A stretch of 33,590 nt of DNA. It comes from Verrucomicrobiota bacterium (GTDB lineage: Bacteria; Verrucomicrobiota; Verrucomicrobiia; Limisphaerales; UBA1096). The notes beneath the pieces were generated by a model. The model was not told the DNA's origin and did no database searches. It saw only the letters and a list, made by a program, of their open reading frames with translations. This document shows positions 22,610-29,786 of the stretch, piece after piece (positions within the stretch are counted from its first letter, which is position 1; each line of letters opens with the position of its first letter). The translations under genes were made by a program, and so were the position numbers. The stretch is taken from positions 1 to 33,590 of the forward strand of contig JASMKO010000076.1 in assembly GCA_030749225.1 (NCBI GenBank), in the 5' to 3' direction.

Positions 22610-25525
22610 ATGAAAAACAAAAAACTCAGGAATGCAGCGATGGCCGGTTTCTCGGCCATACTGTTATGGAGCCTCCCAGCTGCGGCACAAATCGATGAGG
22701 GGTTGGTGTCCCACTACAACTTTGAGAACACGGATGACCTTGGCAAGGATGCGATCGGCAACGGTCCCACCCTGGAGATAGCGGGCGATGGTGGCGCTGA
22801 GGCTATCGATGGCATCAAGGGCAAGGCGTTGGAACTGGACGGCTTCACCTGGCTTGAGTCTTACGAAGCCGACGCCATTGTGACGGGTGAGACCTTCAGT
22901 TGGTCCCTCTGGTACAAGGCCGGTGAGGACAGGGAATCGTCCGGCGGGATTATCTCCAAATCGCCGGACGGATGGGCTCCCGGCGCCAAGGCACTTTTCA
23001 AGGGTGAGGGTGATGATTTCCTCGGCTTTGACGTTGGTTGGGTCGGAGCCGCCGAGCATGAGGGTGAAGTGTTTGACGATGACTGGCATCACGTGGTGAT
23101 CACCTGCGAGTTTTTCGAAGAGGAGGATGGCGAAGAGGTCATTGAATTGGTCTATCTCGCCATGTACGTTGATGGTGCATGGGCCGGCGAATTGGAAGAG
23201 GAAGCTGAGGCTTTTGGTGAGCCAGAGGAATCCGTCTTTCGGATTGGTTCAGGTTCTCCCGGCGACGATGCTGATGAGGAATCGGAGCCGTTCCCTGAGA
23301 TCCCATTTTTCTCCGGCATGATCGACGAGGTGCGCATTTACAATCGTGTCCTGGAGGAGGAGGATGTTATTGAGTTACTCAAGGATGGCCTTGGCGAACT
23401 GCCCAAGCCTGAGATCGTTGGCCAACCAGCGGACGCCCGGGGCATTGCTGGTCGTTCAGCGATATTGAGCGCCGAGGCGGAAGGTGTCCTTTTGAGCTAC
23501 CAGTGGTTCAAGGGCGATGCCGAGATCGAAGAGGCTGACGGACCAAGCCTGTTGCTGGAGGATCTGAGCGCCGAGTCTGCGGGCGAGTACAAGGTGGTTG
23601 TTAGTAACGATTCCGGCGAAGTGACCAGCGAGACGGCTAACGTCACGGTCATAGATGAATGGTCGGCAGAAATTGGTTTGCTTGCCCACTTCCAGTTCGA
23701 GGATGAGGAAGATGCTGGAAAGGATTCCTCCGGCAACGACAACAATATTTTTGACGAGGGGGTGGTTTTGGCCGAGGGCATCAAGGGCCAGGCTCTGTTG
23801 TTGGAGCGTGACTCCCGGTTGAGCGACCTTGACGAGGAATTCGAGTTGAACACCCACGCCAGCTTCACCTGGACGGCGTTCATCAAGACTGAGGATGATG
23901 GTGGACTTATTGCCAAGTCTCCCGAGAACTGGAGCCCGGGCTCGAAGGCCATTTTCGTGCGCGAAGGTGTGCTGGGGTTTGACACTGGTTGGATTGGTGA
24001 CATCAACGGCGAGACCGAGTTGATCGACAACAAGTGGCACCACGTGGCTATTGTCATGGAGGCTGGGGAAGAAGAGGATGCCATCACACTGTATGTTGAC
24101 GGCAACGAGGATGGTTTCAGCGACGGCATGGACATGGCCTGGGAGGATGACCCGGGTGTTTTGTCCATCGGTTTCAGCAGTGATGACTTTCCTTTTGAGG
24201 AAGAGCCGGAGTTGAACTGGTTCGGTGGTCAGATCGATGAGGTGCGTGTATACAATCAGCCACTGATTCAGGAGGATATCATCACGTTGATGATCGAGGA
24301 CGGTGGTCAGATTCAGGCTCCTGCGATTGTTGACCATCCGGTGGACGCTTCCGCGACCGAGGGACGCAGTGCCCGGTTCCGGGTCACTGCCACCGGTACC
24401 GGTGTTCAGTATCAATGGAAGAAGAACGGTGAAGACATTGAGGACGCCAACGAGGCGACGTTAAAGGTTAAGGCGACCAAGGAGAACGAAGCCTCCTACT
24501 CGGTGGAGATCTTCAGTGAGTACTCTGACGTTCGACTGACCAGTGAGTCTGCGATGTTGAAGGCGACACCACGTCCGGTGTTTGGTGGTGGCGAATTGGC
24601 ACACGTGGCTGAGTTCCTCGAGAGCTACTGGAACTTCGACAGTGAAGAGGACGGTATTGTTGCGGATCAAATTCCGAACTCAACCCACGCTGGTGAACTA
24701 CGTGACGGCGCTGAGTTGAGCGAGGAAGGCGAGGGCTACGGTGGAAAGGGACGTGCGCTGAATCCTTCCGCCGAGGAGAATGCCCATATGCTCGCGGCGG
24801 ATGCCGAGAGTTATGACTTTAACTCATCCTGGACTTGGACTGCTCGCGTGAAATTGAATGACATACCCGAATCCGGCGATGAAGTCGGCTCAGGTATCTT
24901 CGGCCGTTCGCCGGCGGATACAGGTCACAATAATGGTTCGAAAGTGATGTTCTTCAACGGCATGCGATTGGGTTTCGACACGGGTTGGGTCGGTGGTTTA
25001 ATCACCGAGACCGAAGGGGAGTTGGATAATTGGATGCAGATCACGATGAGCTATGACTCGGAGGAACAGGTAATCGCTATGTATCTCAACGATGAAGTGG
25101 TGATTTCTGAAGAAGGCGAAGAAGTGATCGACTTTGAGTTTGAAGTGAACGAATTCCCCGAAGACGAAGAGTTCGAGGGCGGTTTTGTGAACACCGGTTT
25201 TCGTGTCGGCGGTGGAGCGAATAATTTCTATAACTCACCGTTCCCTGGTTTGATCGACGATGCTGCGGTTTGGTCGACAGTGCTTTCTCCAGAGGATGTC
25301 GCGCTGTTGGCTAACGGTGCCTCACCGATGCCGAAGGTCAGCGACAACCCAACATTAACTGTGAGTCGCGCTGGCTCGGGAGACGTGGTAATCGAGTTTA
25401 CCGGCAAACTGCAGTTGGCCGATTCGGTTACAGGGCCCTGGCAAGAGGTTGCTGGGGAGAGTCCGCATGTGATCAAGGCCGGCGACTTAAAGGCAAACTC
25501 GTTTGCCCGTTCGGTAAAGGAATAA
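22610..25525 (+). CDS. Large exported LamG/Ig-like repeat protein
   Basis: A 971-residue secreted, strongly acidic protein. The signal peptide ends near LPAAAQ (about residues 1-26). Three LamG/concanavalin-like domains are visible, each with the pattern HYNFE/HFQFE/YWNFD, then S-P-x-x-W-x-PG-K-(A/V)-x-F, LGFD-GW-G and DDxWHHV (third copy DNWMQI). Two Ig-like domains lie between them, each starting near Q/H-P-x-D-A and with YQWxK. LamG 1 is followed by Ig 1 (about 270-350), LamG 2, Ig 2 (about 580-650) and LamG 3. The tail, with GKLQLADSVTGPWQEV, resembles C-terminal segments common in verrucomicrobial exported proteins. Such domains usually bind carbohydrate or proteins; no catalytic site is seen. 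The ATG at 22610 is chosen for the signal peptide. An earlier in-frame ATG at 22526 lies inside the preceding gene. Confidence 0.88.
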   Translation: MKNKKLRNAAMAGFSAILLWSLPAAAQIDEGLVSHYNFENTDDLGKDAIGNGPTLEIAGDGGAEAIDGIKGKALELDGFTWLESYEADAIVTGETFSWSLWYKAGEDRESSGGIISKSPDGWAPGAKALFKGEGDDFLGFDVGWVGAAEHEGEVFDDDWHHVVITCEFFEEEDGEEVIELVYLAMYVDGAWAGELEEEAEAFGEPEESVFRIGSGSPGDDADEESEPFPEIPFFSGMIDEVRIYNRVLEEEDVIELLKDGLGELPKPEIVGQPADARGIAGRSAILSAEAEGVLLSYQWFKGDAEIEEADGPSLLLEDLSAESAGEYKVVVSNDSGEVTSETANVTVIDEWSAEIGLLAHFQFEDEEDAGKDSSGNDNNIFDEGVVLAEGIKGQALLLERDSRLSDLDEEFELNTHASFTWTAFIKTEDDGGLIAKSPENWSPGSKAIFVREGVLGFDTGWIGDINGETELIDNKWHHVAIVMEAGEEEDAITLYVDGNEDGFSDGMDMAWEDDPGVLSIGFSSDDFPFEEEPELNWFGGQIDEVRVYNQPLIQEDIITLMIEDGGQIQAPAIVDHPVDASATEGRSARFRVTATGTGVQYQWKKNGEDIEDANEATLKVKATKENEASYSVEIFSEYSDVRLTSESAMLKATPRPVFGGGELAHVAEFLESYWNFDSEEDGIVADQIPNSTHAGELRDGAELSEEGEGYGGKGRALNPSAEENAHMLAADAESYDFNSSWTWTARVKLNDIPESGDEVGSGIFGRSPADTGHNNGSKVMFFNGMRLGFDTGWVGGLITETEGELDNWMQITMSYDSEEQVIAMYLNDEVVISEEGEEVIDFEFEVNEFPEDEEFEGGFVNTGFRVGGGANNFYNSPFPGLIDDAAVWSTVLSPEDVALLANGASPMPKVSDNPTLTVSRAGSGDVVIEFTGKLQLADSVTGPWQEVAGESPHVIKAGDLKANSFARSVKE

Positions 25526-25545
25526 TGACCTCAGCCTTGCCATCG

Positions 25546-25555
25546 CTTGGTCAAG
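25546..25555. repeat. Diverged palindrome CTTGGTCAAG
   Basis: One-base variant in the 63-base gap between the LamG/Ig gene and the DUF1592-type gene. It makes a spurious in-frame TTG start at 25547. Confidence 0.6.
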
Positions 25556-25588
25556 TGCGGACGATCTTGCGTTGGTGGAGTTGTGAAA

Positions 25589-27502
25589 GTGATCAACAGT
25601 AAACAAAGCAGATCGGTGCTTCTAGCCGCAGCGACTTGGCTTTGCTTGGCCAATGGCTTGTCCGCCGTGGAGCATTCGGGATCAGCCCTGATTGAGAATT
25701 ACTGCTTCGACTGCCACGACTCCGATGTGCAAAAAGGGGAAGTCGACCTTGAAGCCGCTCTTGGGACCAAGCCGCTGGTCAAGAATATGGATTTGTGGAG
25801 AACGGTCATCGCCCGGGTCGAGAACAGCGATATGCCGCCCAAGAAAAAACCGCAACCCAAGCCGGAGGAGAAGAAGCGGTTGCTGAAATGGTTCGACCGA
25901 GAAATCAACCACTTTGACTACAGCCAGATTGACAATCCTGGCTATGAGCCGATTCGTCGACTGACGCATATCGAGTTCAGCAACACGCTGCGCGACCTGC
26001 TTGGCTTGGACCTGAACTTGGTTGCCGATTTCCCGATCGATCTCAGTGGAACAAGCGGGTTCGAGAACAGTGCCAATACACTGTTCCTGCAGCCAATTTT
26101 GATGGAACGCTATCTTAGCGCGGTTGACAAGGCGGTTGAAGCGGCGGTGCCGTTGGATAGCAAACCAAGCGCGGACTCGCCAGTTTTTGTCGCTTGGCCA
26201 AGCGGGAAGATTACTGAAAAAGAGGCAGCGCGGAAAATTGTCGACCGCTTTATGCTTCGTGCGTTTCGGCGGCCGCCGAATGAAGATGAGGCGAAAGAAC
26301 TTCACGGGGTTTATGCTCGTTCGCGAAAGGTGGGCGAAAGTTTTAGGATGGCAATCCGCCGAGCACTTGGGGCCGTCTTGGTTTCACCCGCGTTTCTGCT
26401 GAAGTCGGAAATTACCAAAGACACAGATGAGTCGTATCAGGTCAGCGACTACGAGCTGGCCTGTCGTCTCTCATACTATATTTGGGCGAGCATGCCAGAT
26501 GACGAACTGTTCCAACTCGCCGCCGAGAAGCGCTTGGCCAAGCCGGGGGTGCTCGCGAAGCAGGTGACCCGGATGTTGGCCGATTCCAAGTCGGGAACAT
26601 TGGGTAGCGTATTCGCAGCGCAGTGGCTTGGCTTTGACGCGTTGGGCGTGCGCGTGCGACTCGACCCGATTGACAATCCTTGGTGTACGGACACGTTGAT
26701 GGCTGCGATGAAAAAGGAGTCAGCGATGGTGTTCACAGCACTCGTTCGGGAGAATCGTCCGCTCACAAAGCTGATCGATTCGAAGTATACTTTTGTGAAC
26801 GAGGAGTTGGCCAAGTTTTACAAATTGAAAGGCGTCGAAGGGGCGGCGATGCGTCGGGTGTCGCATACGGACAAACGGCGCTACGGTCTCTTTGGTCAAG
26901 CATCGGTTTTGGCGGTGACCTCATCGCCACATCGCACGAGTCCGATTCGCCGCGGGGAGTGGATTTTGAATTCTCTACTTGGAACACCACCACCACCACC
27001 ACCACCCGATGCCGGTGAACTGGACGAGGAAATTGATGAAAACCGCAAACTCACTTTCCGTCAAAAACTTGAGATGCACAGCAAGGATCCACGCTGCTAC
27101 TCCTGTCATCGCGAGATAGATCCGCTTGGTTTTTCTTTGGAGAACTACGATTGGTTTGGTCGGTGGCGGACCAAGAGCCGCGGTCGCACGATCGATGCCA
27201 AGGGTAAACTGCCCAGTGGCACAGAATTCGAGGGACCGGTTGGTTTGCGCGAGGTGATACTTGCTGAGAAGTTGGACGACTTGGCTCGTCAGGTTATCCG
27301 TAAAATGCTTTCCTACGGCCTTGGCAGGCAACTCGAGTATTACGATGAGCCTGCAGTGCGAAAAATTCTCGCGACGTTCAAAGAGGACGGCTACCGGATG
27401 CAAACGCTGGTGCGCGAGGTGGTGAAAAGTTACCCGTTTCAGTTCCGTAAAAACCGGGTAGAATCGGACGACGAATTGAAGGAAGTTGTGAATAATGGCT
27501 AA
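25589..27502 (+). CDS. Haem-c protein with DUF1587/DUF1592/DUF1588/DUF1585 domains
   Basis: A 637-residue exported protein of the planctomycete-cytochrome type. After a signal peptide (SVLLAAATWLCLANGLSA) it has a CxxCH haem site, NYCFDCHDSDVQKGEVDL, followed by DMPPKKKPQPKPEE. Then come the DUF1587-type RRLTHIEFSNTLRDLLGLD, the DUF1595/1592 region with FMLRAFRRPPNEDEA and LSYYIWASMPDDELF, the DUF1588 part with RRGEWILNSLLGTPPPPPPP, and the DUF1585 tail. A second CxxCH lies in DPRCYSCHREIDPLGFSLENYD. These proteins are presumed redox enzymes or electron-transfer partners; no activity is firmly established. GTG at 25589 is chosen: GGAG lies 8 bases before it. A GTG at 25583 is too close. The stop overlaps the DUF1552 start by 8 bases. 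Palindrome copies encode VAWPSGKI and KRLAKPG. Confidence 0.9.
   Translation: MINSKQSRSVLLAAATWLCLANGLSAVEHSGSALIENYCFDCHDSDVQKGEVDLEAALGTKPLVKNMDLWRTVIARVENSDMPPKKKPQPKPEEKKRLLKWFDREINHFDYSQIDNPGYEPIRRLTHIEFSNTLRDLLGLDLNLVADFPIDLSGTSGFENSANTLFLQPILMERYLSAVDKAVEAAVPLDSKPSADSPVFVAWPSGKITEKEAARKIVDRFMLRAFRRPPNEDEAKELHGVYARSRKVGESFRMAIRRALGAVLVSPAFLLKSEITKDTDESYQVSDYELACRLSYYIWASMPDDELFQLAAEKRLAKPGVLAKQVTRMLADSKSGTLGSVFAAQWLGFDALGVRVRLDPIDNPWCTDTLMAAMKKESAMVFTALVRENRPLTKLIDSKYTFVNEELAKFYKLKGVEGAAMRRVSHTDKRRYGLFGQASVLAVTSSPHRTSPIRRGEWILNSLLGTPPPPPPPDAGELDEEIDENRKLTFRQKLEMHSKDPRCYSCHREIDPLGFSLENYDWFGRWRTKSRGRTIDAKGKLPSGTEFEGPVGLREVILAEKLDDLARQVIRKMLSYGLGRQLEYYDEPAVRKILATFKEDGYRMQTLVREVVKSYPFQFRKNRVESDDELKEVVNNG
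26191..26204. repeat. CGCTTGGCCAAGCG palindrome
   Basis: Perfect 14-bp copy inside the DUF1592-type gene, read as VAWPSGKI, between the DUF1587 and following domains. Confidence 0.95.
26533..26542. repeat. CTTGGCCAAG palindrome
   Basis: Exact copy in the same gene (GCGCTTGGCCAAGCC), read as KRLAKPG in the DUF1592 region. Confidence 0.9.
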
Positions 27503-28841
27503 ATCTTGGCAAATCTCCCGAAGAACTATGCTTCGTGCAGTGGGTGCCGCCGTGGCTCTGCCGTGGCTTGAAGCGATGCAGCCGTTGTCGGCGTTGGCAG
27601 TGACGCCCAAGCGGCCGAAGCTGCGTGTCTGTTATCTTTATTTCCCCAACGGCGTGGCCAAGGGCGGCTGGGAGCCAGACAAGGTTGGCGGCGATGGCGA
27701 ACTTCTTAAACTGAACAAGTGGATGAAGGACCTCGAGCCATTCAAGGAAGACATTCTGGTTGCTCGAAACATTTGGACGCCCCGCGGCAATGGCCACGGA
27801 GCCGGCACGGCGACTTGGTTGACCGGAGGTTCGTACAGCGGTTCACGCGTGAGTGCCGGGGGCGCGTCGGTCGACCAGATCATCGCGCGCCAGGTTGGCA
27901 AAGACACAATGCTGCCGTCCCTCGATATGTCGATGAAAGGCGAGGGGTATTTCTCTAATAGCCTACCGCGCAATACCATTTCGTGGGTAGGTGAAAAACT
28001 GCCCGCAACCCGTGATACTAATCCACGGACAATCTATGACCGGATGTTTCGCAAAGCCAGCGACGGTGTCATAGACAAGGGCGTGATTGACTTGGTGAAT
28101 GTCCAAGCGAAGAGCTTGAAGCGTCGCGTTGGTCGCATGGATCAACAAAAAATTGATGAGTATTTGGAATCGCTTCGTGCAGTTGAACGCAGGATGGAGT
28201 TTGCCGAGAAATCTACGCTTGGCCAAGTGAAAGGGGTGAAGTTTATACGACCTCAGTTGGGCATTCCGGATAATCACGAGGAGTATATGCGCACCATGAT
28301 GGATTTGATGGTGCTTGGCTTTTGGTCTGGAGCGACGCGTGTCGGTTCGCTGATGTTGGATCACGGGCAGAGCAACCGGTACTTTGACTTCATTGACGGT
28401 GTTCGAGGCACTTGGCATGCGTTGTCGCACTACCGCGATACCAGTGGCAAGACCGAGGATGATGACGGCATCAACTCATGGAAGAGCGTTTCTGAAAAAC
28501 GCGACATGTACAATATGATAACAGCTTGGCACAATCGCCAGTTCGCCTATATGCTCGGTAAAATGAAGAGTATAGATGAAGGCAATGGCACGCTGCTCGA
28601 AAACTCCATGCTGCTTTACGGTTCAAGCCTTGGGGATGGTCACGCTCACGGTGAGGAGAACCTGCCAGTGGTCTTTGCGGGTGGCGGCGGTGGAACGATT
28701 AAAAATGGTCGATTTCTCAAGTACCGGAAAAACTACTCTCTCTCTAAATATCATTTGGCCACGCTGCAACGAATGGGTGTTGCGGCGGAGGAGTTTGCTG
28801 ACGCAGAATCACCGATGAGCGGCTTGACCAAGGATGTTTAA
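27495..28841 (+). CDS. DUF1552 domain protein, Tat-exported
   Basis: A 448-residue DUF1552 protein, the usual neighbour of DUF1592-type cytochromes. A Tat-type signal is seen at the N-terminus (SRRTMLRAVGAAVALPWLEAM). Family landmarks: RVCYLYFPNGVAKGGWEPD, LVARNIWTPRGNGHGAGTATWLTGG, ASVDQIIARQVG, PSLDMSMKG, MDQQKIDEYLESLRAVERRM, MMDLMVLGFWSGATRVGSLMLDHGQSNRYFDFI, WHALSHYRD and LLENSMLLYGSSLGDGHAHGEENLPVVFAGGGGG. The fold resembles DUF1501/sulfatase-like phosphatase-type proteins, but no activity is known to me. It overlaps the upstream gene by 8 bases and is 12 bases from the amidohydrolase, so the three are one transcription unit. Confidence 0.9.
   Translation: MAKSWQISRRTMLRAVGAAVALPWLEAMQPLSALAVTPKRPKLRVCYLYFPNGVAKGGWEPDKVGGDGELLKLNKWMKDLEPFKEDILVARNIWTPRGNGHGAGTATWLTGGSYSGSRVSAGGASVDQIIARQVGKDTMLPSLDMSMKGEGYFSNSLPRNTISWVGEKLPATRDTNPRTIYDRMFRKASDGVIDKGVIDLVNVQAKSLKRRVGRMDQQKIDEYLESLRAVERRMEFAEKSTLGQVKGVKFIRPQLGIPDNHEEYMRTMMDLMVLGFWSGATRVGSLMLDHGQSNRYFDFIDGVRGTWHALSHYRDTSGKTEDDDGINSWKSVSEKRDMYNMITAWHNRQFAYMLGKMKSIDEGNGTLLENSMLLYGSSLGDGHAHGEENLPVVFAGGGGGTIKNGRFLKYRKNYSLSKYHLATLQRMGVAAEEFADAESPMSGLTKDV
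28218..28227. repeat. CTTGGCCAAG palindrome
   Basis: Exact copy inside the DUF1552 gene (ACGCTTGGCCAAGTG), read as TLGQVKG. Confidence 0.9.
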
Positions 28842-28853
28842 TTCGTCTTTCAC

Positions 28854-29786
28854 ATGAAAAAACTGATAGTTCCTGTTTTGGTATCGGTGTTTCTTGCCGG
28901 TTGTATCACCTATCAAAAGAGCGCCGATGTCCCGATCATTGACACTCACATTCATCTGTACGATACCAACCGACCACAGGGCCTTCCTTGGCCACCGAAG
29001 GACGACAAGGTTTTGTATCGACCTATACTTACCGAGCATTTCGACAAGGTGTCAGATGAAAACGGTATCAACGCCACGGTTATTGTCGAAGCAAGCAAAT
29101 GGATTCCCGACAACCAATGGGTGCTTGATTTGGTGAAGCACGATCCGGATCGTTACATTGGATTGGTCGGTAGCCTTGAAATTGGCTCGCCGGATTTCAA
29201 AAAGCATCTGACCGAGTTGTCGAAGGATGCGCGTTTTATTGGTATTCGCATGCGCGAGAGGCCCGGTGGCGATAACTTCTTTGAAAACGAGGCTGTGTGG
29301 AGTGATCTCGAGTTGCTGTCCGACAGGAACCAGACGCTCGATGTTTTGATGTTTCAATATAGTCTTGATGACGTTGACATGCTTTCCAAGCGTTTGCCCA
29401 ATTTGAAGATTTTGATAAACCACGTGGCTGGGGCAGACATTGAGGGTAAACCGGCTGATCCGAATTGGGTCGCAGCGGTCCAAAAGGTGGCGGAGAACCC
29501 AAATGTATACTGCAAAATATCCGGCTTGTTCCAGCAGTCACACCGTCAGCCCTCTCCAAAGAATCTATCTTTCTACAAGCCAGAACTCGATGTGTTATGG
29601 GAGGCGTTCGGCGAAGACCGTCTGATCTATGGCAGTAACTGGCCGGTTACGATGCGAGGAGGTGCCTACGGTGAGTACCTAACGGTTGTGAAAAATTTCT
29701 TTGCGGATAAAAGCCGCATTGCGCAGGAAAATTATTTCTTCAGGAACGCTTTGAAATTTTATGGACTTGGGCCACTGAAACGTTAA
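28854..29786 (+). CDS. Lipoprotein amidohydrolase (TIM-barrel, COG3618-like)
   Basis: A 310-residue lipoprotein: lipobox LAGC with Cys17 as the likely lipidated residue. The mature part is an amidohydrolase-2 TIM barrel. It begins IIDTHIHLYD (the HxH metal pair, His32 and His34), then VIVEASKW, GLVGSLEIGSPDF, RFIGIRMRERPGG, LINHVAGAD (His), KISGLFQQ and RLIYGSNWPVT (family motif; the Asp usually found here reads Asn). This matches predicted lactonases such as L-fuconolactonase-like enzymes. The substrate is unknown. It follows the DUF1552 gene by 12 bases and overlaps the glnD stop by 4 bases in convergent orientation. It probably completes the exported DUF1592/DUF1552 module. Confidence 0.87.
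   Translation: MKKLIVPVLVSVFLAGCITYQKSADVPIIDTHIHLYDTNRPQGLPWPPKDDKVLYRPILTEHFDKVSDENGINATVIVEASKWIPDNQWVLDLVKHDPDRYIGLVGSLEIGSPDFKKHLTELSKDARFIGIRMRERPGGDNFFENEAVWSDLELLSDRNQTLDVLMFQYSLDDVDMLSKRLPNLKILINHVAGADIEGKPADPNWVAAVQKVAENPNVYCKISGLFQQSHRQPSPKNLSFYKPELDVLWEAFGEDRLIYGSNWPVTMRGGAYGEYLTVVKNFFADKSRIAQENYFFRNALKFYGLGPLKR

Noticed and set aside
26985..27010. CAC/CCA triplet run
   Set aside because: It encodes the poly-proline that is normal at this point (GTPPPPPPP) in DUF1588-type proteins, so it is not a separate repeat element.
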